Position numbers and translations under genes: made by a program. A DNA stretch of 64,000 bases from Pseudo-nitzschia pungens. Lineage: Eukaryota; Bacillariophyta; Bacillariophyceae; Bacillariales; Bacillariaceae. Under the pieces are notes generated by a model, which worked only from the letters and a program-made list of their open reading frames with translations, was not told the origin of the DNA and made no database searches. Of the stretch, positions 12,701 through 21,496 are shown piece after piece. The stretch spans positions 4,960,001 to 5,024,000 of the forward strand of contig CM074763.1 of assembly GCA_037355855.1 (NCBI GenBank), in the 5' to 3' direction. Position 1 is the stretch's first letter; each line of letters opens with the position of its first letter.

Positions 12701-13210
12701 TCGACGACACGAGTAGTACCGGTAAGATATCGGTAATTACGGTTAACCTTACCGATACTCGAAACTCGTAGTTTTTACGGATGATCACGAAACCGCTGGA
12801 CACCGCAATAATATCTGATGTCTGATGCCCATGACTAACGAAACTTTCTCGTACTTCCGGTGTTGTCTGTCGCTCGTCTGAAGACCTGCCGTGATAAACG
12901 TCGGACAGCAACCGTTCACTAGTAACTTACTCACTCAAAAGAATACTTACTTCCTGTCACGGCATGAAGCCATTTCCTTTTCTTTCGGACGACCATCGGA
13001 AAAAGGAATTAGAATTTGACCGCGATTGAATGAACAAAACGACACCAACCGCATAATCATAGCATGGGGAACGGGACTGTCGAGTGAGTCGGTCGGTCAT
13101 GGTGAGATTCGATTCAACACAATCCAGCGCGCACACACCCCCGGGAATTCTTTTTGTCCGAGTCCGAGTGCGAGTGCGAGTACGCACCCACGAAACCACG
13201 CACGTGTGCC
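9716..13210. other. AT-rich non-coding region
   Basis: No supported gene in 3.5 kb. It contains the dispersed GTAACCTTAC / TACCGGTA vocabulary (for example 10368-10374 and 12718-12755). From about 11740 to 12560 it is rich in CTAGTAGTA-type short motifs resembling those at 37.9-38.2 kb. An old, degenerate mobile element is possible for 11.9-12.6 kb, but no LTR pair, terminal repeat or coding remnant could be found. Confidence 0.55.
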
Positions 13211-15190
13211 ATGACCGCAGCGACGCTCGCGGAGCGGAGAAAACGACGACCGAGAGAGCTAGCAGCAGCAGCGGGGGAATGCAACACCGCCGATGATTCC
13301 TGCGCCGGAAATCCAACCGCTTCGCCGGCATTTCCGGATTCGTCCCCGGCATCGAGGAGTGGTGGCCGAGAACGAAAGCCACGAGGCGCACTGCTGTCCC
13401 CCGCAGCGACGACCCGTCGATTGCTTCTTTTCGCGTGTTGTTTCGTGTTGTATGGTGCGGCGTACCATCGGTTGGGCGAGCTGGAAGAATTCGAACTGCA
13501 ACAACGGCTGCGTACGGAGGGACAACATCAGCAAAATCAGCAACAGCAGCAAAGGCCAACAAAGATTGCGGGGGGCTCCGGACCCGGGTTGGAAGCATCG
13601 CCCACGCTTCGCACCGTCGGCGTCCGAGCCAAATCGATCTCTCTGGGCGACTATTTTCGGACCAACGAGAAACACAAAACCGACCGAACCAGCGATGGCG
13701 ATGGCGATGGCGATGGCGACGGCGTTCATTCCCCCGGACCCTCCACGATCGCGATCACGATGGAAGAGGCCCGCAGGGGAAGGGAACCCCTCCTGGCGAT
13801 ACTGGAGGATGCGGGGATCGACATTTTCGACCCCAACGACGTCCTGCGGCTGCCGATGTGGTCGTCGGTTTCCGATCTGTATTACGGCACTGGTAGCACC
13901 GGCGCTGGTAGTACTGGCAGCTCCCGAACCGGCTCCGACCACCTGCCGGAACCCAACCGGTCGGTTGCCGGTGGGACCGAGCGTCCCGGAGCATCGGTTT
14001 CGGGTCCCGTGATTCTCGGATTGGAGCGTTGCGCGGGCTTTCGAGAACGCGTCCCATTGGAGGATCGGTACCTGGGAGTGGCGGGAAACTTCAATTCCGG
14101 AACCACCGCCTTTGGGATCGCCCTGCAAAAGAATTGCCGGCTGGAGGCAGACAACGGCGAGAGCAACATCCAGCGACGACCCCCCAACTGGAGCCACCGG
14201 GGAAAGCGCGGCACGGTCGTGAGCAACGTCAACGGAATGCTCAGCGAGGTTCCCTGGGCCAAGCACAAACCGGCGAGCTACTACCGGCGGCACAATGGCA
14301 AGCGGAACACCACCACCACCACCACCAAACCCACGGTGCCGCAATCATCGGTGATGGCGGCGTCGGCGGCGGCAACTGCGGAACCCATTGTCGACCACGA
14401 TTCCGTGCTGCCGGTGGTCCTGGTGAGGGATCCCTTTTACTGGATGCAGAGCATGTGCCGGGAGGGATACGGGGTCCGCTGGGATCACGACGCGAAGCGC
14501 CACTGCCCGAACCTGGTTCCCGACGCCTCGGACCGGGCGCGGGAAGCCCGGAAGCAAGCCCGGAAGCAGCGGCGGGGAGAGGACGATGCTCTGCGTTTGT
14601 CGTCGTCGACGTCGACGTCGTCGGTTCCGGTCTGGATGGGTGCGAACCCCACGGAGGGACCCACGTGGCCGTCGCTGATTCACTACTGGAATGATTGGTA
14701 CGAATCCTATTACAATCATCATGATCTCGAGTATTCCGGCAATGATGATTCCGGCCGGGCACAGGACGAATCGGTGGAGGGCTCCGAGCAGCGAACACCA
14801 AAACCCGACCGGAATCGACCGGGATCGAATTGGCCACGCCTCATTGTTCGATTCGAGGACACGCTCTTTTATCCCAGCGAGGTCATGGCCAAGGTGTGTC
14901 ACTGCGGCGGCGGCCGATTGATCGGCGAGCCTTCCTCCGGCAACGGCAGTGGCAACAGCGGCGGCTACGAGCAACGGATCCGACACGACTACTCGCTGGA
15001 GGATTCCAAGCCCCGCCACCGCCACGAGGGGAAATCGAATTTCGTACAGGCCATGGTCCGGTACGGAACGAATGCGACGCGGTTCCACAACATGACCCGC
15101 GAGGACATTCGCTTCGCGGTAGAGCACCTCAACCCCGAGCTCATGGAGGCCTTTGGGTATTCGTATCCTTCCAAGGAATACTACGAATGA
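13211..15190 (+). CDS. Golgi-type type II membrane sulfotransferase-like protein
   Basis: Predicted transfer of sulfate from PAPS to a carbohydrate or protein acceptor in the Golgi lumen. The 659-residue protein has a short cytosolic head, one signal-anchor TM (about residues 71-85, LLLFACCFVLYGAAY), a low-complexity stem with Gln and Asp-Gly runs, and a luminal domain. The domain shows a PAPS 5'-phosphosulfate loop-like motif (GVAGNFNSGTTAFG), a 3'-phosphate-binding motif (VVLVRDPFYWMQSMC), a YWNDWYESYY segment and LIVRFEDTLFYP, typical of sulfotransferase folds. The first in-frame ATG with a fitting topology is 13211; upstream codons in the open frame are not ATG. A paralog sits on the other strand at 50580-52247 with the same motif order. 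The 5'-loop lacks a clear Lys, as it also does in the paralog, so activity is inferred, not shown. Convergent with the TatB-like gene. Confidence 0.75.
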   Translation: MTAATLAERRKRRPRELAAAAGECNTADDSCAGNPTASPAFPDSSPASRSGGRERKPRGALLSPAATTRRLLLFACCFVLYGAAYHRLGELEEFELQQRLRTEGQHQQNQQQQQRPTKIAGGSGPGLEASPTLRTVGVRAKSISLGDYFRTNEKHKTDRTSDGDGDGDGDGVHSPGPSTIAITMEEARRGREPLLAILEDAGIDIFDPNDVLRLPMWSSVSDLYYGTGSTGAGSTGSSRTGSDHLPEPNRSVAGGTERPGASVSGPVILGLERCAGFRERVPLEDRYLGVAGNFNSGTTAFGIALQKNCRLEADNGESNIQRRPPNWSHRGKRGTVVSNVNGMLSEVPWAKHKPASYYRRHNGKRNTTTTTTKPTVPQSSVMAASAAATAEPIVDHDSVLPVVLVRDPFYWMQSMCREGYGVRWDHDAKRHCPNLVPDASDRAREARKQARKQRRGEDDALRLSSSTSTSSVPVWMGANPTEGPTWPSLIHYWNDWYESYYNHHDLEYSGNDDSGRAQDESVEGSEQRTPKPDRNRPGSNWPRLIVRFEDTLFYPSEVMAKVCHCGGGRLIGEPSSGNGSGNSGGYEQRIRHDYSLEDSKPRHRHEGKSNFVQAMVRYGTNATRFHNMTREDIRFAVEHLNPELMEAFGYSYPSKEYYE

Positions 15191-15659
15191 ACGATGAATG
15201 AATGAATGCTTCGCAGACAGCAGGAAGATTACCAATCCTAACACGGACATCAACCCCCGCGATCATTATTTCTACGAAACGATCCAATGCAAACACAGAT
15301 ACAAAATAATACATATTATTTCGTGCAAAAGCAAGAATCGTTCCTATTTGAATTAGATCGGGATTCGACGTTGGTAGGACGAATTTTTCAGTGATTCCGA
15401 TCCGAGAATTTCGTTCCAGCACCCCATCCGCTGGATTTCGACACCGAATTGCTGGCAAAGAATTCAATCCAAACCATTTCCTCACGAGTAATCCGAATCG
15501 TTCGGCACAGTCACCGCGGTTTTCGTCGTTCCATTGCCCCGTGCGCTGGGTACCGACGCCGTTCTTTCGGTACGGCAATGAGTAGTTGCAGTAGCATCAG
15601 TAGCAGCAGCAGCAGTAGTATCAGCAGCAGTAGCAGCATCAATAGTACCAGCAGCAACA
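15191..15659. other. Convergent intergenic spacer
   Basis: Holds the 3' ends of two convergent genes. AGC/AGT triplet repeats occupy about 15585-15658. No other feature seen. Confidence 0.6.
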
Positions 15660-16718
15660 TCATTTTCCGTCGTCGTCACCGCTACCCTCACGGCCCGCCA
15701 GTCGTTCCTCCCGGATGCGGTCCACCCGGCGTTGCATTTCCGCCTCTTGCTCCCCCACCACCCGGTCGTACTGATCAAAAATGAGGCACTGTCGTTCCAG
15801 GTCTTCCAGCAGCTCGCTTCCGGTGGCCCGCGTGGTATCGGCAATGGCACCGGCAGCGGCACCCGACGAGTTCTCGTCCCTTCCATGATCAACGCCAAGG
15901 CTCCCAAACAACGAGGAGGATCCTCCTCCACCGGCGAGACCGAGCGCTGCCGCATCGTCCTGCTTCCACGAACCCCGCTCCGCCCTCGCCCGAAAGCCGA
16001 TGCCCTGCTTGTTCCATTCGTCTTCCATCGCGGCTCGTTCGCTCTGCGTCGCGGCGGAGGGAAGGGGGTGGGAATGGTGCGGCGGCGACTGCAGAGGCCC
16101 GCCGTTGTCCGCCCCACCGAGTGCGGGTTTGGGTTCGGCTTCGGTTTCCGTGTCGACCACGGTAAAATCAAAATCGGACAGGTTCGGCTGCGGAGGCGAG
16201 TTCCGTTGGTTTCCCTGGCGTTTGCCGTCCAGCGGTTGCGCCATCGATGGGACCCGAGTGTTGGTGTTCAAAGATAACGATGATGGATGATTCGTGTATT
16301 TGCCTCTGCTGCTGCTGCTGCTCGGGAACTCAAACTTCGGAACAGTCCCCATACTCAACGTCGGCGGAGTGGTTCTCGTGTTCGTGGCCGCAGCCACACC
16401 GGCCCCTGCCTTGTTCGCCGAGAGAGTCGTCGCCCCCAGGCCCCGTCCCATGACTCCCCGGGAGCTCGCCGCCACGGCCAGTTCCGTCTTGACCTGGTCC
16501 AGCTCCCGGAGTCCCGACCGCAGCTCGTTCTGGAGCGCCCTCAATTCGTTGTGGTGGGCGAACCGATCCGCCCGGGCCCGGGCTCCCTGCAGGAGTCCGA
16601 CCACCCGTCCCAGCTGGTGTCCGACGAAGCGGCAGGCGGTGGGAAGATCCCGCTTGCCGGTGACGGCGATGCCCACGGCTCCCAGGACGGCCAGCTCGCC
16701 CCAGGAGACGTCGAACAT
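15660..16718 (-). CDS. TatB-like protein, probably mitochondrial twin-arginine translocase component
   Basis: TatA/B-type single-span helix-hinge-helix protein. The N-terminus MFDVSWGELAVLGAVGIAV, then TGKRDLPTACRFVGHQLGR and a long amphipathic helix (HNELRALQNELRSGLRELDQV), follows the TatB layout: a short TM, a G/P-K-DLP hinge, then a helix. No cleavable transit peptide precedes it if the ATG at 16716-16718 is used. The open frame upstream only adds a poly-Ser/Leu stretch read from a GA/TA microsatellite. Plant nuclear genomes encode a presequence-less TatB-like protein acting with mitochondrial TatC, and this protein resembles that type more than thylakoid Hcf106. The remaining ~250 residues are Ser/Pro-rich and disordered, ending in a coiled coil (about residues 305-345). 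TatB has about 170 residues in bacteria, so the tail is an extension. 352 aa in total. Confidence 0.72.
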   Translation of the reverse strand: MFDVSWGELAVLGAVGIAVTGKRDLPTACRFVGHQLGRVVGLLQGARARADRFAHHNELRALQNELRSGLRELDQVKTELAVAASSRGVMGRGLGATTLSANKAGAGVAAATNTRTTPPTLSMGTVPKFEFPSSSSSRGKYTNHPSSLSLNTNTRVPSMAQPLDGKRQGNQRNSPPQPNLSDFDFTVVDTETEAEPKPALGGADNGGPLQSPPHHSHPLPSAATQSERAAMEDEWNKQGIGFRARAERGSWKQDDAAALGLAGGGGSSSLFGSLGVDHGRDENSSGAAAGAIADTTRATGSELLEDLERQCLIFDQYDRVVGEQEAEMQRRVDRIREERLAGREGSGDDDGK

Positions 16719-17758
16719 GATAGATAGCGGAGTATATATATATAGAGAGAGAGAGAGCGAGAGAGAGACGAGGATTTGGTTTGGTTTGGTTGTTCGAGGA
16801 TGCAATGTGCGTGAGTGTTCCTTGCTTGCTGTGTTGCTTTTTTATGAAACACCATGTTCTTGTCACACCGAAGTTTCTATCTCTGCGATTGATTCGTTCG
16901 AATCGAATAATAAAAATTTCCATTGGCAATCTTCTTTACGACGTGACTGAAGTGGTCACTCGTGACTCCCATCTTTGAACGACACGGGACCGGAGCATCG
17001 GGGCAATAGTTGCACTCGTTGGGATCACAAAAACGGCACGCACGAAAACACACATGAAGCACCTCGGCATGCCAATCTCCAAAACCGTTACGGGGATTGC
17101 CGGTTTGTTTCCGGAGCGCGAGCGAGTCTGGAGGTATTTTTTTCCATACTGGTACGTTAGTCGTATCCCATCCACCCGAGATTTAAGAGCCGTAACGAAT
17201 ATGGGATCGCCAATACATTCTTTTTAACGATCACACGATCTTAAAAACTGATACCGTGCGTATCTAGAATGTGCATAGTCCGATTCAAGAGACCTCTCTA
17301 AAAACCGACAAGCAAGAACTGATTGATTCATTCGTATTGTCTGTACCAATTTCTGCTCAGATCTCACGAGAGGAGAGAGGGTGTACGTTTCGTTGAGAGA
17401 GTCTCAGAGCGATCTCGAATGAATGAATGAATCGTGCATAAGTTAACTTACCATTCACCGTAAGATTTCAGCGTCCTCACCCGAAAACAGCATCATCGGT
17501 GGTTCCCGGTGTCGTTTGTTTTTAACCTTCAACCTTTCCAAGTTTGATCCTTGCCAAACCCCCAACATCCTTGTTAGCACAAACTACAAGCAAAGTCACC
17601 TATTCGAACCGACGCTCGCGCAACAGACCGAGAGGTTAGAAGTGCATCATCCCGGAACTGCGGTCAACAGAGTCATCAAACGAAAGCAAACAAATTGCTT
17701 ACCTTGTACGAAGTAAGAAAAAAAAATCAAACACCAAACCAATACTACAGAGGACAAC
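16719..17758. other. Divergent intergenic region with TA/GA microsatellite
   Basis: Contains the promoters of the TatB-like gene and the Cys-rich gene. (TA)n followed by (GA)n lies at about 16732-16768, immediately upstream of the TatB ATG. No coding region was supported. Confidence 0.6.
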
Positions 17759-18745
17759 ATGACTACCGCATCGCTTTCCTCCACCTCCTCCTCCTCGTCA
17801 TTGCCATCCTGGGGACGAGTCGCCCGTCTTTCCTGCATCGCCGCAGTCGCCGCCATCCACATCATGGCGAGCGCACCATCGGTTGTCGCCCAAAAGGAGG
17901 ACAAGGAAAAAGAAAACGGTGCCAACCGCGCAACGCCCTGCATGGACAAGCCGGCAAACTCCTGCCTCGAGTGCCTCAACGATTCCACCACGGGACAACT
18001 CGACCCCGCCGGCTGCGCCTGGGCCCCCGGATTCGGCTGCCTCTCCTCCTGCTCGATTATCGCCGACGTGGAGTGCTACGCGGGCAAGGACGGCGACAAG
18101 GACAACAACAAGGACAACAACAAGGACGGCACCGAGATTTGCGCCAGGGCCGACTCCGCCGTGGCCAACGAGGAATTTTGCTACGGCATGACGGACTGCG
18201 CGTCGTGCACGAGCGCGGCCCTGCCGGACGGAAGCGGCGGCACCTGCCATTGGTTCGGGGAGGAGTTCGGCATGCCCGCGGGCGGCTGGTGCGGGGGTCC
18301 CGGGTGCAACATGATCGGCTGCGGGTCCCCCACCTGTCCGGGCGAGACCGGGGGAGCGGCTGCTGCTGATGCTTCTGACAGCCACAACAAAAACAACGCG
18401 GACTCGGAACCCGAAGAGATCGACATCGTGAGTCCTCCTCCACCAGCGGACGAGGCCGGGGACGTTGCCGGGGAAGATGTCGATGCCGGTGCCGATGCAG
18501 ATGCCGATGCAGATGCCGAGGACAAGCAGGTCTCCCCGGGGGGATCCTCGTCGGAGGAGGAAACCCCCCCGCCCCCGCCCCCGCCAGAACCCACCAAACC
18601 CGGACCAGCCGGCACCGGTGACTCGTCGTCCCCGTCGACAACGACAACGGCGATCATTAGCGAGGGATTCTCGACCGCGATCGGGGCCTACACAGGCGCC
18701 CTGCTCCTTCTGCTGGGTCTGGCACCCATCTGGTGGGCCGCGTAG
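17759..18745 (+). CDS. Secreted Cys-rich protein with GPI-anchor-like tail
   Basis: Likely cell-surface protein of unknown role. The 328-residue product starts at ATG 17759, after an A-rich leader. It has an N-terminal hydrophobic segment (CIAAVAAIHIMASAPSVVA) that fits a signal peptide, then two Cys-rich modules. The first has the spacing CMDKPANSCLECLN...GCAWAPGFGC. The second is CYGMTDCASCTS...CHWFGEEFGMPAGGWC. Both recall PSI/plexin-type Cys patterns. A linker of Asp-Ala repeats and a Pro8-like run follows. The C-terminus is a short hydrophobic stretch (GAYTGALLLLLGLAPIWW) with no cytosolic tail, as in GPI-attachment signals; a plain TM anchor is the alternative. Asp-Lys-Asn repeats occur at about 18085-18125. 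Convergent with the PhyH-like gene. Confidence 0.7.
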   Translation: MTTASLSSTSSSSSLPSWGRVARLSCIAAVAAIHIMASAPSVVAQKEDKEKENGANRATPCMDKPANSCLECLNDSTTGQLDPAGCAWAPGFGCLSSCSIIADVECYAGKDGDKDNNKDNNKDGTEICARADSAVANEEFCYGMTDCASCTSAALPDGSGGTCHWFGEEFGMPAGGWCGGPGCNMIGCGSPTCPGETGGAAAADASDSHNKNNADSEPEEIDIVSPPPPADEAGDVAGEDVDAGADADADADAEDKQVSPGGSSSEEETPPPPPPPEPTKPGPAGTGDSSSPSTTTTAIISEGFSTAIGAYTGALLLLLGLAPIWWAA

Positions 18746-19117
18746 AGTTCTGGGTTCGGATCGGTCGTCCGGGTGGGATTGTTCGTGTACCGATTGATTC
18801 CTACCTACCTTTCTTCCACCCACCCATCCATCCATCCATTCGCAAAACTAATCTGGTAAGGTCGGCAGGGGCTATCGGGACCGTGTTCGAGTTTCGTACA
18901 CCTGCGATGCCCGTGGGCTCGATCTATGAATACAATATAATTAATAATTATTAGAAGTATGCGTTACAATTCACGCATCCACTCCGGAAGCATTTGCCCC
19001 GTTCTACCGCTGCTGCTCCGAAATACGACGGACTCTTCCGTCGAAGTATTTGGTTCCTCGGATGATCCGTTCGTTTGTTGGTTCGTTCGTTCGTTCGTTG
19101 CTTCGTTGATTGCTTCG
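18746..19117. other. Convergent intergenic spacer
   Basis: Separates two stop codons. Contains CATC repeats (about 18820-18840) and TTCG repeats (about 19068-19105). No gene. Confidence 0.6.
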
Positions 19118-20599
19118 CTAGTAATCGTTGTACCACATCTTGGTCCAGACCATGTACAGCACGGCCCTGTCGTCGTCCGTGAGATTCCTCCGGCCCCGGT
19201 GACAGATCCGCCCGTCGAAGACCACCACCGATCCCGGCTCGACGCAGGCCTGGAAGGAATTCCGGTCCCTTTGTTCCAGGGCCTCCCCGCAGGTCTGCCT
19301 GTGGCTCCCCCTCAGGAATTCCGTCGCCCCGTTGTCGGCATCGACCGGCACGAGCGGGATCAGCACGGTAAAGTAATAGGGGCGGGGCAACCCCACGTCG
19401 ACGGTCTCGTCGTCGAAGAGGAGGTAGACGTCGCGGTGCCACGGGCCGTCCCTCGATCGGCCCGCCGAGGGCAGGGCGCCGGCGTAGGACGTGTAGTCCG
19501 CCAGGAGCATGCGCTCCATGAGGTCCGCCAGGACCTTGGGGCGCTGAAAGTCCAGCGAGGCAAAGACGGCGGCGGGATCGGTGTCGTCATCGTCATCGTC
19601 ATCGTCGTCACAATCGTCTTCGTCTTCCTCATCCTCATCGTCTTCCTCATCCTCATCCCACACCGGGTTCATGCCGTAGATGTAATCGAGCCGGCCCGGA
19701 CTGATCTCGATCACCTCGTGGGACTCCCCCGTGTCCTCGTCCTCGATCTCGTAGTGCGGCATGAGATAGTACCGCTTCCGGTCGAAATCGTGCCGGTAGG
19801 GCTTTTGCACGGGCACCGCTTCCGACAAGAGACGCTTCACCCGGGCCAGGTTCTTCTCGTGGGCGGCTCGAAAGGCCGCGATCTGGGAGGGCGAGTAGAC
19901 GCTCGGCAGGACCACCACGCCGTCGGTGGTCAGGCTCTCGACCAGGGCGTCCATGTCGTAGTCGACCGTGTCCGTGTGGTAGGTTTGGCAGCGCTCCCGC
20001 GGGGGGAGGTGGTACAGGGTTCGATCGTCGTCCTGGTACGAGTTGGGATCGGTCTTGGATGTTTTGGACGGGGGCCTCTCGTGGCTCGGATCGTTGTCGC
20101 GGCCTTTGTCGTTGCGATGGTTTCCTCCGTCGGGAGTCTCGCGATCCAATTCGCCGCGGGCATCCATCCTGGCGGCGTGTGAATTCCTGTTTGCCTTCAC
20201 GTGGTTGTCGTTGTCGGTATGGCTGTTGTCCTTCTTGTTGTTGCGTCGTCCGCCTCGGCCTCCGCTTTCTTTCTCGCCTCCTCCTCGAATCGAAGAAACG
20301 GCCGAAAGATTGGATCGATAGGGATTCGAAAGCACCACGCCAATCAACGGTTCACGCCGCAACGGCGCCGTCGCGTATTCCCGGTGGAAACGAAAGCCCT
20401 CCGAGACTTCGATCCACGGCACAAGCAAGAATAATGATAATGATAGCAATGGCAATGCGATGATTCTCGGGCTCCCCCGGAAACAGACAGAAACCCAATG
20501 GAACACAGAGATGCTGGGGACAACACGGATGTTGTTTCGGACGATGCTGTTGTTGTTGTTGCTGCTGCTGCTGCTGGCGTTCCTATCGCTTCGTGTCAT
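19118..20599 (-). CDS. PhyH-like Fe(II)/2-oxoglutarate dioxygenase with N-terminal signal/anchor
   Basis: Double-stranded beta-helix oxygenase of the phytanoyl-CoA dioxygenase superfamily; substrate unknown. In the 493-residue protein from the ATG at 20597-20599, the iron ligands are H388 and D390 (WHRDVYLLFDD) and H467 (GRICHRGRRN), with R478 (DDDRAVLYM) as the 2OG anchor. NGATEFLRGSHR between them is the usual PhyH signature. The N-terminus has a hydrophobic segment (IIALPLLSLSLFLLVPW) followed by SEGFRF, so a signal peptide with a Phe-type plastid-import motif is possible, as is a membrane anchor. A hydrophilic Asn/Asp/Arg linker follows. An acidic run of about 30 Asp/Glu residues (near 19567-19660) interrupts the catalytic domain before the HxD motif. 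The frame is intact. Confidence 0.78.
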   Translation of the reverse strand: MTRSDRNASSSSSNNNNSIVRNNIRVVPSISVFHWVSVCFRGSPRIIALPLLSLSLFLLVPWIEVSEGFRFHREYATAPLRREPLIGVVLSNPYRSNLSAVSSIRGGGEKESGGRGGRRNNKKDNSHTDNDNHVKANRNSHAARMDARGELDRETPDGGNHRNDKGRDNDPSHERPPSKTSKTDPNSYQDDDRTLYHLPPRERCQTYHTDTVDYDMDALVESLTTDGVVVLPSVYSPSQIAAFRAAHEKNLARVKRLLSEAVPVQKPYRHDFDRKRYYLMPHYEIEDEDTGESHEVIEISPGRLDYIYGMNPVWDEDEEDDEDEEDEDDCDDDDDDDDDTDPAAVFASLDFQRPKVLADLMERMLLADYTSYAGALPSAGRSRDGPWHRDVYLLFDDETVDVGLPRPYYFTVLIPLVPVDADNGATEFLRGSHRQTCGEALEQRDRNSFQACVEPGSVVVFDGRICHRGRRNLTDDDRAVLYMVWTKMWYNDY

Positions 20600-21496
20600 G
20601 CAAAACAATTATTGCAGGTATTGTGTGTCTTTGTGTTTGTGTGTGAAGTGTGCAGTGTGTAACGTGTATGTCAAAGGTATCAGACAACAGTTTGTGGAAC
20701 AAGCACGACACCATCAGCCTAGCGAAAGACAAAGTGTTCACACCGATACTCGTGCGATAATTACCGTAGAAGACTCTCGACTCTTTTGATGATGAATCAC
20801 TTATGACAGGTTTGATCGTTTTCTGTTTTAGTAAGTTAACCTTACGTACCTGTACGAGTAACCTTAAGGTATGTACGGGTATGGTAGTCATGAGTCATGA
20901 GTGAGTCTTCCTCTTCACATTATTATTTTTGTTGTTGATTGAGAGAAAGGCGATGATTGATTCATAGGAGTCATCGTACTGGCACCCTTTGGTATTCAGG
21001 GGTGATACCCCAGTCGAGACCATAGTACCGGAAGAGACCATTCAGTTACATTCGTTAATTAATCGTCAATTGGAGCATCCCAACATTATTTCGCAACCAT
21101 AATACCGGAAGGAAGCATTCAGTTTCGTAAATTCTATTTTTTGGACATTTTGTATTTAAACACAATTAGGATTATCATGAAAACAAATTTTGACGACTCA
21201 CAGTAAATTAGGAATAGAGGGAGGCATCATCTGTCACGACCGATGATGCTGAAAACACTATTAGGCTTTTCCCAAGTTTTCAACATAACATCCGAACATG
21301 GAAATTGAGGCCTTTTCTGTCTTCTCCGGAAGGCCTCACGCAACCAAAAGATACCAAGTCTTACCCTGCTACGAAAACAACGCGGCAATCACCACTATTT
21401 TTGGTTGTTGCGGCAGAAAAACCTAAGATTTCCTACCCCTCATAAATTATTTTTGATTCATCAAAAATAATCGAAATTAGTTTGCGAGCAACCACG
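20600..21496. promoter_or_regulatory. Divergent intergenic region with an imperfect direct repeat
   Basis: Upstream of both flanking genes. An imperfect direct repeat, CCATARTACCGGAAG then CATTCAGTT, occurs at 21020-21047 and 21097-21125 (77-bp period), 370-480 bp before the ATG at 21497. A small hairpin GGGGTGATACCCC is at 20999-21011. Whether either is regulatory is not known. Confidence 0.4.

Noticed and set aside
12585..12911. 108-codon minus-strand frame
   Set aside because: No domain, no good ATG context, and it overlaps the intergenic GTAACCTTAC vocabulary.
13154..13210. N-terminal extension of the first sulfotransferase
   Set aside because: The frame is open but begins at TTG; no ATG upstream of 13211.
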